The translations under genes were made by a program, and so were the position numbers. This document shows positions 14,866 to 24,260 of a stretch of 50,368 bases of DNA, piece by piece. The notes under the pieces are model-generated. The model worked only from the letters and a program-made list of their open reading frames with translations, was not told the origin of the DNA and did not search any database. The DNA is taken from NCBI GenBank assembly GCA_002747515.1, contig PDPP01000016.1, positions 1-50,368 of the forward strand, read 5' to 3'. Within the stretch, counting starts at the first letter, position 1; each line of letters opens with the position of its first letter. Source of the DNA: Candidatus Moraniibacteriota bacterium. Lineage in GTDB: Bacteria; Patescibacteriota; Minisyncoccia; Moranbacterales; GCA-2747515.

Positions 14866-16638
14866 TTACTGATTTTTTTCAATCAATTTTTTGAGAAGAT
14901 TTTCTACTTTTTCTACACCTTCATCACCGTTTTTTCGTGTGCGGACGGAGACGGTTTTATCTGTCATTTCTTTTTCACCGACGATGAGCATATAGGGGAT
15001 TTTTTCGTTTTGTGCTGCTCGGATGCGTTTGCCGAGAGTTTCTGATTCGTTGGAGAGTTCTGCGCGTATGCCAGATGCAGTACATGTATCTACGACACTT
15101 TGACCGTAGTCATTGAATTTGTCCGACACAGGGATGACGGCGACTTGTACAGGAGAAAGCCAAAAAGGAAATGCACCTGCAAAGTGTTCAATGATAACAG
15201 AGAGAAATCGCTCAAGTGATCCTGCAATTGCACGGTGAATCATAACGGGTGTATGTTTTTCGCCGTTTTCATCTGTGTATTCAAGATTAAATCGCTCAGG
15301 CATGACAAAGTCTAGTTGTGCTGTGGCGAGTTGCCATTCGCGTCCGAGTGCGTCTTTGAACATAAAATCAAGTTTTGGTCCGTAAAATGCTGCTTCACCT
15401 TCTACGCGTTTGTAATCGAGATTTTCTTTTTGTGCAATGTTTTCGAGAATTGTTTCTGCGTCTGTCCATTTCTTTTCATCGCCGAGATATTTTTCTGGTG
15501 TTTTTGGGTCGCGGATAGATACAGATACCCAGTAATCACCCTCAGTAAACATCTCTAGTGATGTATAAAAACGACGAATGACTGTGACAATGTTTCGCAC
15601 TTCTTCTTCAATTTGTTCTGGCGTGCAAAAGACATGACCATCATCTTGTGAGATGGATCGTACACGAGAGAGTCCGAGCAGTTCGCCAGCTTGTTCATCA
15701 CGGTATACCATCGTTGCCTCCATAAATCGTACAGGTAAATCTTTGTATGAGTGTGGTCGTGATGCAAATATCTGTGTATGGTGTGGACAGTTCATTGGCT
15801 TCATGACAAACTCTTGATTTGATTGACCTTTGACTTTAAATAAATCATCACCAAATTTTTCCCAGTGTCCAGATGTTTCGTATAATTCTTTTTTTGTGAT
15901 GTGGGGAATTGTCACTTTACTGTAGCCAAATTCACTTTGAAAATTTTGGATTTTTTCTACAATTAAATCACGTAAAAGCGTGCCTTTTGGTGTAAATAGG
16001 GGAAGTCCAGCACCCACAAGATCAGAAAAAGTGAATAGGTCAAGCTCTTTGCCAAGTTTTCTATGATCACGTTTCTTTGCCTCCTCGATTTTTGTGAGGT
16101 AGGTATCAAGATCTTCTTTGGTGTCAAATAAAACGCCGTATACACGTGTGAGTTGGTCGTGGTTTTCATCGCTTTTCCAGTATGCACCAGAAAGACGTGT
16201 AACTTTAAGTGCCTTTGCGTTGATCTCTTTGGTATTGTCTACGTGTGGACCACGACAGAGGTCGTCAAAATCTTTTGATGTGTAGATGCTGACATGTTCC
16301 TCACCTTCTTTTGCAAGGTCATCAATCATCTCAACTTTGTATTCCTGACCAGCATCAGCAAATTTTTTGCGTGCTTCATCAATAGACAATACGTTTTTTT
16401 CAAAAGTGATATTTTGTGATATGAGTTTTTTCATTTTTTTCTCAATTTTTTTGAGCTCGTCTTCTGTGATTGGTTCATTTGTTTTGACATCATAATAAAA
16501 TCCATTATCAATCGCTGGTCCGACGCCGAGCTTTGCATCTGGGTGCATGTCCAAAATCGTCATCGCGAGAATATGCGCTGCAGAGTGGCGTTTTTTTTCG
16601 ATCATATTTTTATCATTTTCTAATTGTTCACTACACAT
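14866..16638 (-). CDS. thrS: Threonyl-tRNA synthetase lacking the TGS domain
   Basis: 590 aa, against about 640 for typical ThrRS. The N-terminus goes almost directly into the editing domain (HSAAHIL, an HxxxH zinc motif, with CRGPHV later). The class II catalytic core follows: FTPKGTLLRDLI, MNCPHH with the zinc Cys, MVYRDEQAGELLGL (motif 2), and a final anticodon-binding domain. The missing segment is the N-terminal TGS domain. Editing and aminoacylation residues appear intact. Transcription is probably controlled by the T-box leader upstream. Confidence 0.95.
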   Translation of the reverse strand: MCSEQLENDKNMIEKKRHSAAHILAMTILDMHPDAKLGVGPAIDNGFYYDVKTNEPITEDELKKIEKKMKKLISQNITFEKNVLSIDEARKKFADAGQEYKVEMIDDLAKEGEEHVSIYTSKDFDDLCRGPHVDNTKEINAKALKVTRLSGAYWKSDENHDQLTRVYGVLFDTKEDLDTYLTKIEEAKKRDHRKLGKELDLFTFSDLVGAGLPLFTPKGTLLRDLIVEKIQNFQSEFGYSKVTIPHITKKELYETSGHWEKFGDDLFKVKGQSNQEFVMKPMNCPHHTQIFASRPHSYKDLPVRFMEATMVYRDEQAGELLGLSRVRSISQDDGHVFCTPEQIEEEVRNIVTVIRRFYTSLEMFTEGDYWVSVSIRDPKTPEKYLGDEKKWTDAETILENIAQKENLDYKRVEGEAAFYGPKLDFMFKDALGREWQLATAQLDFVMPERFNLEYTDENGEKHTPVMIHRAIAGSLERFLSVIIEHFAGAFPFWLSPVQVAVIPVSDKFNDYGQSVVDTCTASGIRAELSNESETLGKRIRAAQNEKIPYMLIVGEKEMTDKTVSVRTRKNGDEGVEKVENLLKKLIEKNQ

Positions 16639-16722
16639 AGTATTGAAATATTAATTGTTTTTGTAGATGATGTTTTTCTAAAAAAAGAAAAAACACCGAC
16701 AACAAAACACGACTTAAAACTT

Positions 16723-16900
16723 ACTGAGACCCCTCTATGATAAGAAGGGCGGTTCCACTCAGTTTCCCGTTTATGTTGTGGGCGCTCTTTGATATGTGTA
16801 TGTAACGTCTACACAAAAAATTTCTACGCAAGCTCCATAGGTGGTGAGGCTACATCACAGCTTGTATGTAATTGTGCGTCTATTTTCACACAAAGAAGCA
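16723..16900 (-). promoter_or_regulatory. T-box riboswitch leader of thrS
   Basis: Read on the minus strand, AACTGAGTGGAACCGCC contains the T-box core TGGAACCGC (16757-16749). It can form either an antiterminator or the competing hairpin ACTGAG...CTCAGT (16763-16758 with 16728-16723) with CCCT/AGGG inside. An upstream Stem I-like element (ACGCA/TGCGT, AGCT/AGCT) has ACA, a Thr codon, in its internal loop as a candidate specifier. Uncharged tRNA-Thr should favour thrS expression. The T-box core is clear; Stem I and the specifier are tentative. Confidence 0.75.
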
Positions 16901-16912
16901 AAGAATGCAATA

Positions 16913-16941
16913 TTGACAAAAGATGAATAGTGTGCTATGAT
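16913..16941 (+). promoter_or_regulatory. Promoter of hypothetical gene 16992
   Basis: TTGACA (16913-16918), 17 bp, TATGAT (16936-16941). A GAAGGAG site follows just before the ATG at 16992. Confidence 0.8.
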
Positions 16942-16991
16942 GTTGTGTTGTAAAAATGTTGTTTTAATAAAAAAATAGAAGGAGACAAAAA

Positions 16992-17558
16992 ATGACAACC
17001 TTTAATAATTTTAAAGAATTAGCGAGTTTTTGGGTTAGTACACGTAAACCACATATGAAAAAGTCTGTTGCGTCGTCAAAGAAAAAACCAGTAAAAAAAG
17101 TGGTGCAATCCACAAAACCAAAGGTTGAATCAGAAAAGAAAAAACCTGAATATAAGATTTTGCAAACTATTGAGGGTGTGGTCATGAAAGTGCCAAAAGA
17201 AAGTGGATTAACGTATCATCCCGCTTGTGTCATTAACAGTGCAGAGGTTCATGCACCATTTTGGCACAATGGCAAACCTTTCAAGGGTGGAAAATTTTTG
17301 AATGTGTTTTTTTACAAGATTGCAAATGCTAATTTTGGTAAAAAAATTGTTGGCACAGTTTTTGTAATCAAAAAAACAATGCCAAACGGTGAGGAATACA
17401 AGATGTTGGATGTATTTCATACACCAGATGCCCCCTGTCGGTTTAATTTTTCCATGACGGAAAATCCGTCTGAGGAAAGCATCGTGTTTGGTATCTTTCC
17501 TGATGTCAAACAAAAAATGTGTTTTCAGCCAAGGAAACATGATCGGCTGAGACCATAA
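16992..17558 (+). CDS. Hypothetical protein with Lys-rich N-terminal region
   Basis: 188 aa, not recognised. Residues 20-55 are rich in Lys, Ser and Pro (SKKKPVKKVVQSTKPK), low-complexity and probably disordered or nucleic-acid-binding. The rest (about 56-188) looks like a compact beta-rich domain (VIKKTMPNGEEYKMLDVF). There is no signal peptide or membrane segment. It has a strong promoter, a good ribosome-binding site and its own terminator, so it is a real stand-alone gene. Confidence 0.7.
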   Translation: MTTFNNFKELASFWVSTRKPHMKKSVASSKKKPVKKVVQSTKPKVESEKKKPEYKILQTIEGVVMKVPKESGLTYHPACVINSAEVHAPFWHNGKPFKGGKFLNVFFYKIANANFGKKIVGTVFVIKKTMPNGEEYKMLDVFHTPDAPCRFNFSMTENPSEESIVFGIFPDVKQKMCFQPRKHDRLRP

Positions 17559-17585
17559 ACATTTTTGCTAAAATTCAACGACACA

Positions 17586-17628
17586 ATCTCCATCATGCAC
17601 AACTGTTGCATGTTGGGGATTTTTATTT
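17586..17628 (+). terminator. Terminator after hypothetical gene 16992
   Basis: ATCTCCATCATGCA (17586-17599) pairs with TGCATGTTGGGGAT (17607-17620), two mismatches, followed by TTTTATTTATT. Confidence 0.75.
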
Positions 17629-17737
17629 ATTCACAATGTTTGCAAAAATGATGTTTGCAGGAATGATAAAAATGTGACATAATACCGCATTGAAAAGAAG
17701 TTGTTTAAAAAAATCAAAAAATGGAGGAGGAATAATA

Positions 17738-18154
17738 ATGAAAATCGTCAGATCGTCAACATTTGATCATATCACCAGCGTGGAACAAAAAATTTCTGCA
17801 TTACAATTACATATTATTCGTAATTGTGGCTATACAAGCAGTTTCATGCCCGTTTCTATTTCAGCAGCGATTGATAATAGCAAGTGTATGGTGCATGCAC
17901 GAACGAAACATCGTTCAACTATGGTATTAAGTGGGCCAGCAAAAATCATACACAAGGCTGCACAGAAGATGTTTTCGTGTACAGGACAAGAAGTGACGCA
18001 TATGCGTCAAATTGATTTTGTCTTGGCACCACATGATGTAAAATTCACTGCGTATTACGATGAAGAAAATTTTGCAAAAATAATGCGTTTTTTCCATTGT
18101 GATGAAAAGATCATCACGGAACTACTGACAGGTAAGAAGCCTGTTGCAGATTGA
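17738..18154 (+). CDS. Hypothetical protein
   Basis: 138 aa from this ATG, chosen because GGAGGAGG (17723-17730) lies 7 nt upstream; the ORF track's longer start at 17690 is not supported. I do not recognise the family. The sequence is a mixed alpha/beta soluble protein (MKIVRSSTFDHITSVEQKIS at the start), without signal peptide or membrane segment. A weak promoter, TTGCAG-17-CATAAT at 17655-17683, may serve it. It converges on dnaE. Confidence 0.7.
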   Translation: MKIVRSSTFDHITSVEQKISALQLHIIRNCGYTSSFMPVSISAAIDNSKCMVHARTKHRSTMVLSGPAKIIHKAAQKMFSCTGQEVTHMRQIDFVLAPHDVKFTAYYDEENFAKIMRFFHCDEKIITELLTGKKPVAD

Positions 18155-18168
18155 TGAGCGAGAATGAT

Positions 18169-18206
18169 ATACCAGTTATTAAAACAGTAGCTGGTATTTT
18201 ATTTTT
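18169..18206 (+). terminator. Convergent terminator between gene 17738 and dnaE
   Basis: ATACCAG (18169-18175) pairs with CTGGTAT (18191-18197), then TTTATTTTT. It overlaps the dnaE stop codon and may work in both directions. Confidence 0.65.
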
Positions 18207-21200
18207 CCACAACAATCTGCGTGGCGCCGACGAGTGTTTCGAGGGCGTCTTGGCAGGTGTCTGTGTAGGCAATTTTGTATGATGTGCGCATGGTTTGGTC
18301 GCCGTGGATGAGGTAGATGGCTGTGCCACCAACGTCACAGGTGTCGAGAATTTTTTTGATTTCTATAATCATGTCATAGGTGCCGTTTTCTGGGAGTGTG
18401 ATGGAGAGTTTTTGGTTGGTGTATAATTCTTCTTTTTCTTTTTGTTTTTGCACGCGGTGTTCTTTGGTGTCGCCGTATTTTCTGCGTGTGTTCATTACAC
18501 TTTTTGCATAGGCGTTTTTTTCTTCTGCGATTTCTTCAATTTCGTTGGCGATAAATTTGAGTTCATCATCTTTTGCTGAAAGCGTGCCTTTCATTACAAT
18601 AGGCATCCCTTCTACGAGGAGTTCTTTATGTTCTTCGAGCATGCGGGGAAAGATGATACATTCTGTTGTACTTTTACCATCTTCAAGTGTGACAAATGCC
18701 ATATTTTTACCGCTTTTTGTGAGTATGACTTTTACTGCAATGACGATACCACCGACAGAAATCATTTTTTCTGCTTTGTCTTCTGTGAGTTCGTTGAGTG
18801 GTGTGCACATATGATCGAGAAAATCACGATATGCATTTGATGGGTGGTCGGTGATGTAGAGTCCGATTAACTGTTTTTCCCATGCGAGATGTTGTTTTTT
18901 CCCAGAGCTCTCCACGTTTTTGAGTGTAATCTCTGCGCGAGATAATTGCGCTGCGCCAAAGAGGGAATTCTGATTTGACTGTGCACTGGTGCGTAGGTCT
19001 TTGATAAATTTGATGATAGTGTCCATGCTTGCCAAAACATCATCACGTGGTGCAAATGCGTCAAGAGCACCCACCATTGCAAGCGCGTCAATTGATTTTT
19101 TGTTGAGGTCTTTTGAATTGATGCGTGTGCAGAGATCTGTTAAGTCTGTGTATTTACCATTTCTTTTTCTCTCAGCAACGATTTCTTTTGCAACAGGTTT
19201 GCCAACATTTTTAATGGCATTGAGTCCAAATCGGATGCGAGGGTTTTTGTGTTCTGTGTCGTCTTCGGCATAGATGACAGCAAATTCTTCAAAACTCTCA
19301 TTCACATCAGGTGGTAATACTTCAATGCCCATATCACGACACTCCGCTGCTTCAATGGCGATGCGATCAGTATTGCCTTGGTCAGATGTCATGAGTGCTG
19401 CCATAAATTCTGCGGGGTAGTGTGCTTTGAGATATGCTGTTTGATAGCCGATAAGTCCATAGCATGCTGCATGTGAACGATTAAATCCATATCCAGCAAA
19501 TGGTTCAATAAATGCAAATACTTTTTCCGCAATGTCTTTTTTCACACCATGTGCGACACATCCTTCTACAAATTTAATTTTCTGTTCTTTAATGAGTTTG
19601 ATAATTTTTTTCCCCATTGCTTTGCGGAGGATATCTGCTTCGCCAAGTGTAAATCCAGCAAGATCCTGTGCGATGCGCATGACCTGTTCTTGATATACCG
19701 CAACACCGTAGGTATCAGCAAGTATTGCTTCGAGTTTTGGGTGGAGATAGGTTATTTTCTTTTTGCCATGTTTACCATCGATAAAATCTGGTATCCACTC
19801 CATCGGTCCTGGACGATAAAGTGCAACCATTGCAATGATGTCTTCAAGTACTGTGGGCTTGAGAGATTTCAAATAGCGTTTCATGCCGCTGGACTCCAGT
19901 TGGAATACACCAGTAGTGAGCGCTTCTTGCAATAGTTTGTATGTTTTTTTATCATCAAGTGGGATTTTTTCAATGTCAATATCATCGCCGTGAATTTTTT
20001 TAACGATGCGTAATGTGTTTTGAATAATTGTTAAGTTTTTCAGTCCTAAAAAGTCCATTTTAAGAAGTCCGATTTTTTCTACTGCAGAAAATTTGGTGCT
20101 TGATGCATATTGCGTTACAGTTGCCTCATCATCAGCAGAAACGCGCTGCATCGCAGTGTATTCCACAACAGGTTTGTCTGTGATAACAACGCCGCACGCA
20201 TGCACAGAAGAATGACGACAGAGTCCCTCCAATCTGTGCGCAGTATCGATGAGATCACGCGCATCAGCATTTTCCTTGTGGAGTTTTTTGAAGTCCGGCA
20301 CATCTGACAAGGCTTCGTCCATAGAGGTAAACTCTGGGATGAGTTTTGCCACTTGATCACAAAATCCGTATGGATACCCAAGAGCACGTCCTGCATCACG
20401 AATGGCCGCACGTGCTGCCATCGTACCAAATGTAATAATCTGTGCCACGTGATCTGCGCCGTAAGTTTCACGTACATAGGCTAGTACATCATCTCTGCGA
20501 TCATCGGCAAAGTCCATGTCAACATCAGGCATAGAGACACGTTCTGGATTTAAAAAACGTTCAAAAAGCAATTTGTATTCAATCGGATCCATATTGGTAA
20601 TACCCACAAGATACGATACAAGTGATCCAGCAGCACTGCCACGTCCAGGACCGACAACGATGCCGGCATTTTTTGCCCAGTTAGTAAAATCTTGCACAAT
20701 CAAAAAGTACGATGCATATCCAGTTTTTGTGATAATGTCTAGTTCATAATCCATACGATTTCTGTGCACTTGTGTGATGTTGTCTCCAAAATGTTTTGTG
20801 AGACCTTTCTCACACATATCGCGCAAATGCTCATCAGCAGTTTTTCCTTCTGGGAGTGGATAGTATGGGAGTTTTGTGTTGCCAAGTTCAATTTCAAAAT
20901 TGCAACGATTGGCAATTTTCTCAGTGTTCGCAATTGCGTCTGGCACATGTGCAAAAAGTTTTTGCATTTCGTCTGGCGTACGAAATGATAAATCAAAACT
21001 TTTCATATTGGGTCTGTTGCCCTCATCAACTTTGCGGTTCATCTGAATACACAAAAGCGTATCATGGATTTCCACATCATCTTTGTCGATGTAGTAGACA
21101 TCGCCACAAACCACAAGAGGAATATTTGTTTCTTTGCTTATTTTAATGAGATTGTCATTGATTTTTTTTTGTGGCGTAAAATCTGGGTGATCTTCGAGTT

Positions 21201-21720
21201 CGAGATAAAAATTGTTCTGACCAAAGATATCATTATAAAGTAGTGCTTTTTCTTTTGCTTGTTTATAACCATCATTGACAAGTAATTCACTAATTTCACC
21301 AAAACTATTTCCAGAAAGTGCAATAAGTCCATCAGCATATTTGCATAGCACTTCATAATCAACACGTGGCTTATAATAAAATCCTTCTAATTGTCCGATG
21401 GTAATAATTTTTAGAAGGTTTTTGTAACCAGTTTCATTTTTTACAAGTAGTACGATCTGATTGGTTTTTCGTGATTGTTGTGATGCAGTTTTTTTGTCCA
21501 TACCATTTGGCGCAATGAGAATTTCTGCGCCAATAATCGGTTTGATGTTACGTTCTGCAGCTTTCACAGAAAAATCTACTGCACCGTATACAGCATTTTT
21601 ATCAGTTAAAGCAATTGCTTTCATCCCATGTTTTTCGGCAGCATCTAAAAGATCATCAATTTTTGCAAGTCCATTGAGCAATGAAAAATCAGAATGGACA
21701 TGAAGATGTGTAAATGACAT
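18199..21720 (-). CDS. dnaE: DNA polymerase III subunit alpha
   Basis: 1173 aa, full DnaE1 length. Order of domains: PHP (starting FTHLHVHSDFSLLNG), polymerase palm with catalytic aspartates in PDVDMDFADDRR and LLKMDFLGLKNL, thumb/fingers (GPGRGSAAGSLVSYL, YRPGPMEWIPDF), helix-hairpin-helix, and an OB-fold near the C-terminus (ISVGGIVIAVKVILTKSGK). It is the replicative polymerase; a separate proofreading subunit would be needed. A promoter lies 45 bp upstream on this strand. It is divergent from rnhB. Confidence 0.97.
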   Translation of the reverse strand: MSFTHLHVHSDFSLLNGLAKIDDLLDAAEKHGMKAIALTDKNAVYGAVDFSVKAAERNIKPIIGAEILIAPNGMDKKTASQQSRKTNQIVLLVKNETGYKNLLKIITIGQLEGFYYKPRVDYEVLCKYADGLIALSGNSFGEISELLVNDGYKQAKEKALLYNDIFGQNNFYLELEDHPDFTPQKKINDNLIKISKETNIPLVVCGDVYYIDKDDVEIHDTLLCIQMNRKVDEGNRPNMKSFDLSFRTPDEMQKLFAHVPDAIANTEKIANRCNFEIELGNTKLPYYPLPEGKTADEHLRDMCEKGLTKHFGDNITQVHRNRMDYELDIITKTGYASYFLIVQDFTNWAKNAGIVVGPGRGSAAGSLVSYLVGITNMDPIEYKLLFERFLNPERVSMPDVDMDFADDRRDDVLAYVRETYGADHVAQIITFGTMAARAAIRDAGRALGYPYGFCDQVAKLIPEFTSMDEALSDVPDFKKLHKENADARDLIDTAHRLEGLCRHSSVHACGVVITDKPVVEYTAMQRVSADDEATVTQYASSTKFSAVEKIGLLKMDFLGLKNLTIIQNTLRIVKKIHGDDIDIEKIPLDDKKTYKLLQEALTTGVFQLESSGMKRYLKSLKPTVLEDIIAMVALYRPGPMEWIPDFIDGKHGKKKITYLHPKLEAILADTYGVAVYQEQVMRIAQDLAGFTLGEADILRKAMGKKIIKLIKEQKIKFVEGCVAHGVKKDIAEKVFAFIEPFAGYGFNRSHAACYGLIGYQTAYLKAHYPAEFMAALMTSDQGNTDRIAIEAAECRDMGIEVLPPDVNESFEEFAVIYAEDDTEHKNPRIRFGLNAIKNVGKPVAKEIVAERKRNGKYTDLTDLCTRINSKDLNKKSIDALAMVGALDAFAPRDDVLASMDTIIKFIKDLRTSAQSNQNSLFGAAQLSRAEITLKNVESSGKKQHLAWEKQLIGLYITDHPSNAYRDFLDHMCTPLNELTEDKAEKMISVGGIVIAVKVILTKSGKNMAFVTLEDGKSTTECIIFPRMLEEHKELLVEGMPIVMKGTLSAKDDELKFIANEIEEIAEEKNAYAKSVMNTRRKYGDTKEHRVQKQKEKEELYTNQKLSITLPENGTYDMIIEIKKILDTCDVGGTAIYLIHGDQTMRTSYKIAYTDTCQDALETLVGATQIVVEK

Positions 21721-21765
21721 AATGGGATAAAATAGTAAGTAAGTTTTTCTCGTATATTATAGTAT

Positions 21766-21793
21766 ATTGTATCACAAAAAAAATGTGTGTCAG
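21766..21793 (-). promoter_or_regulatory. dnaE promoter
   Basis: On the minus strand CTGACA (21793-21788), 16 bp, TACAAT (21771-21766). An overlapping TATAAT follows a few bases downstream, so a second start is possible. Confidence 0.5.
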
Positions 21794-21834
21794 CCTTACT
21801 GTTTTGTAAAAAATATTGTGTAGTAAAAAAGATT

Positions 21835-22503
21835 ATGGAAATTGCAACATGGGAAAAAGAAAAACACTTTCATAAAAAGGGATATAATATTATTGTTGGA
21901 GTGGATGAAGTGGGGAGAGGACCACTTGCAGGACCAGTAGTAGTTTCTGCGTGTGTAATTCGTGATATTGCAGATTTTAACGCTAATCCAGAAGATGAGC
22001 AGTGGAAACTTGTGAGAGATTCAAAACTTTTAAGTGAAAAACAACGCAAAACTGCTTTTGCTTTTGTCAAAGAAAAATTTTATGTTGGTGTGGGGCAGAG
22101 TAACCCAAGCACAATTGATAGGATTAATATTCTTCAAGCCACATTTCTCGCGATGAAAAAAGCAATTGCCGATGTAGAACATGTGATGGACAAGGAGCGG
22201 GCGTATCAAGATGCAGAAAAAATGATGATTATGATTGATGGTAATCAGGTTATACCACATTTTACACGAGAACAAGTGTGCGTAGCAAAAGGAGATCAAG
22301 TCGCAAAGTCTATTGCCGCTGCATCAGTAATTGCAAAAGTGCTCAGAGATAATTTGATGGAAAAATACGACAAAAAATATCCAGAATATGGCTTTGCCAA
22401 ACACAAAGGCTACGGTACAGCACAACACATCCAAGCACTAAACCAGTACGGCGCAACACCAATCCACAGAACAAGCTTTGCTCCTGTGCGAAATGTATTG
22501 TAA
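21835..22503 (+). CDS. rnhB: Ribonuclease HII
   Basis: 222 aa from the internal ATG; the ORF track begins 16 codons earlier at 21787, a region overlapping the dnaE promoter. The active-site motif GVDEVGRGPLAGPVV gives the D24-E25 pair; later acidic residues are in MIDGNQ and KGDQVAKSIAAASVIAK. It cleaves RNA primers and single ribonucleotides in RNA-DNA hybrids. The 3' end overlaps the upstream extension of the next ORF, so the two are tightly packed. No Shine-Dalgarno site is visible for either start. Confidence 0.92.
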   Translation: MEIATWEKEKHFHKKGYNIIVGVDEVGRGPLAGPVVVSACVIRDIADFNANPEDEQWKLVRDSKLLSEKQRKTAFAFVKEKFYVGVGQSNPSTIDRINILQATFLAMKKAIADVEHVMDKERAYQDAEKMMIMIDGNQVIPHFTREQVCVAKGDQVAKSIAAASVIAKVLRDNLMEKYDKKYPEYGFAKHKGYGTAQHIQALNQYGATPIHRTSFAPVRNVL

Positions 22504-22540
22504 ATTTAAAAAGAAACTCATAGTAATTAGTGGCACACAT

Positions 22541-24256
22541 ATGAATATGTTTGAAAAACAAAATATACCAGAAGCACAAAAAAACAGTTCAAAATCAGAC
22601 ATCCGAAAAACACTAGAAAACATCGCGAAAGAAAAAAGAGAAGAAGTATACAAAAGAGCACAAAGACTTACACAAGAACTTGTGCAAAAAGTATCACGAA
22701 ATACTCATATAGAACTTTCTCCAATTGCACAAGCAAATCTAGAACTCAAACTCTTAAGACATTTTCAAAAAAACGATATGATTGATGAAAATGTTCTTTA
22801 TGATGCAATAATTGAAACACCAAAATTTCTCAACGAAAGCAGAGGATCAATACAAAGATTGTTAGAAATTCATCAAATTAAAACAATAGAAAAAATCGCA
22901 GAAATGCGTAAAAAAAGAGCAGAAGATACAGGAGAAGAAGGGTTGAATCCATACGAAGCGCTTTTTCCAACAGATTCTGGCGACTATTACATGGCACGAT
23001 TACAAAACATGCCACATCTAAGAGAAGAATCGGGATATATGAAACATTGTGTTGGTACATCAAGCTCTTATATCAATAAAATAAAAAGAGGAGAAATAGA
23101 AATCCTTTCTTTTAGAAAGACACCACAGATAAATAAAGAAACGCAAAAATTAGAAGGAGATACACCACTCATCACAGTAGAATATGATGTAAAAAGAAAC
23201 AACATTCTTCAAATGAAAAAAAAGAATGATAAATATATTTCATATAATGATCCCTACTTTTCAGATTTCGTAGAAGCATTGCAAAAACTACAAGACACAG
23301 AAAAAGATAACGGAGAAAAAAGAAAAATTGATAGAATTGATGTCTGTGAATTAAGTGGTATTCCGGTGGAAACGGATTATGTAGCAACAGGAAGAGGTCA
23401 TATCCCAATTGCGGATTTTGATTATGAAAACGACTTCATCTTAAAAAGAGGAGAAATCACAGATGAAACCCCAGATGATAAAATCACAGAAATCATCTAC
23501 AAACAAACAGGAAAAGAATACACCAGAGAACAAATCGCAATCACAAAGGAAGAAATTACTAAGGACACGCGGTATTTCGTGGGTGATTTAAAACCAGAAG
23601 ACTATGATATCTTAAACAATAGAATAAATCCAATTCATGTTGAAGGAAATATTAATTTTACAGGCTGCACATCCCTCACAACCCTCCCAGAAGGCCTTTC
23701 TTTTGGCGGAACACATGCTTTTTTTGATGGTTGTACATCCCTTGAAGTTATATCAAAGGGCATATCTTTTCCTCAAATGACTATTTTTAAAGGCTGTACA
23801 TCTCTTAAAACCATATCAGAAGGCGTTTCTTTTGGCATGCACACTGATTTTAAAGACTGCACATCCCTCAAAACTCTCCCAAAAGGCATATCTTTTGAAT
23901 GGGCTAATTTTGATGGTTGCTCATCTCTTGAAATCATATCAGAAGGCGTTTCTTTTGGCGATAATGCTTTTTTTGCAGATTGCACATCTCTTAAAACCAT
24001 ATCGGAAGGTGTATCTTTTTCTGGTGAATGGATTCGTTTTTATAAGTGCATATCTCTCGAAACCCTCTCAAAAGGCATATCTTTTGGAGGAGATGTTGAT
24101 TTTACAGGCTGCACACTTCTCACTTCTCTCCCAGAAGACATCTCTTTTGGAGGCGATGCTAATTTTACAGGCTGCACATCCCTCACAGAAAAAGACATCG
24201 CAATGCTCAAAGATATGAAAAGCAAGGGAAAAATACCAGGAGAGTTAGTTATTTAA
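22541..24256 (+). CDS. PcfJ-like domain protein with C-terminal leucine-rich-like repeats
   Basis: 571 aa from this ATG, since the ORF-track start at 22478 overlaps rnhB. The N-terminal ~120 residues are helical and charged. A central region (about 165-260) carries GYMKHCVGTSSSYINKI followed by strands ending in ILQMKKKNDKY, resembling the PcfJ-like domain known from conjugative elements. From about residue 373 come some nine 20-22-residue repeats (FxGCTSLKTISEGVSFGG), like BspA-type leucine-rich repeats. There is no signal peptide, so it is probably cytoplasmic. Function unknown. Confidence 0.65.
   Translation: MNMFEKQNIPEAQKNSSKSDIRKTLENIAKEKREEVYKRAQRLTQELVQKVSRNTHIELSPIAQANLELKLLRHFQKNDMIDENVLYDAIIETPKFLNESRGSIQRLLEIHQIKTIEKIAEMRKKRAEDTGEEGLNPYEALFPTDSGDYYMARLQNMPHLREESGYMKHCVGTSSSYINKIKRGEIEILSFRKTPQINKETQKLEGDTPLITVEYDVKRNNILQMKKKNDKYISYNDPYFSDFVEALQKLQDTEKDNGEKRKIDRIDVCELSGIPVETDYVATGRGHIPIADFDYENDFILKRGEITDETPDDKITEIIYKQTGKEYTREQIAITKEEITKDTRYFVGDLKPEDYDILNNRINPIHVEGNINFTGCTSLTTLPEGLSFGGTHAFFDGCTSLEVISKGISFPQMTIFKGCTSLKTISEGVSFGMHTDFKDCTSLKTLPKGISFEWANFDGCSSLEIISEGVSFGDNAFFADCTSLKTISEGVSFSGEWIRFYKCISLETLSKGISFGGDVDFTGCTLLTSLPEDISFGGDANFTGCTSLTEKDIAMLKDMKSKGKIPGELVI
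23657..24190 (+). repeat. Tandem ~63-bp coding repeats in the PcfJ-like gene
   Basis: About nine in-frame units of 60-66 bp encode FxGCTSLxTLPEGISFGG-type repeats. The period is visible in DNA and produces repetitive shadow ORFs in other frames. Unit sequences differ by many substitutions, so expansion is not recent. Confidence 0.85.
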
Positions 24257-24260
24257 GTCT

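Noticed and set aside
23832-24218. 128-aa repetitive ORF in the +1 frame of the PcfJ-like gene
   Set aside because: It arises from the 63-bp coding repeats being open in a second frame; no ribosome-binding site and the main frame is clearly the coding one.
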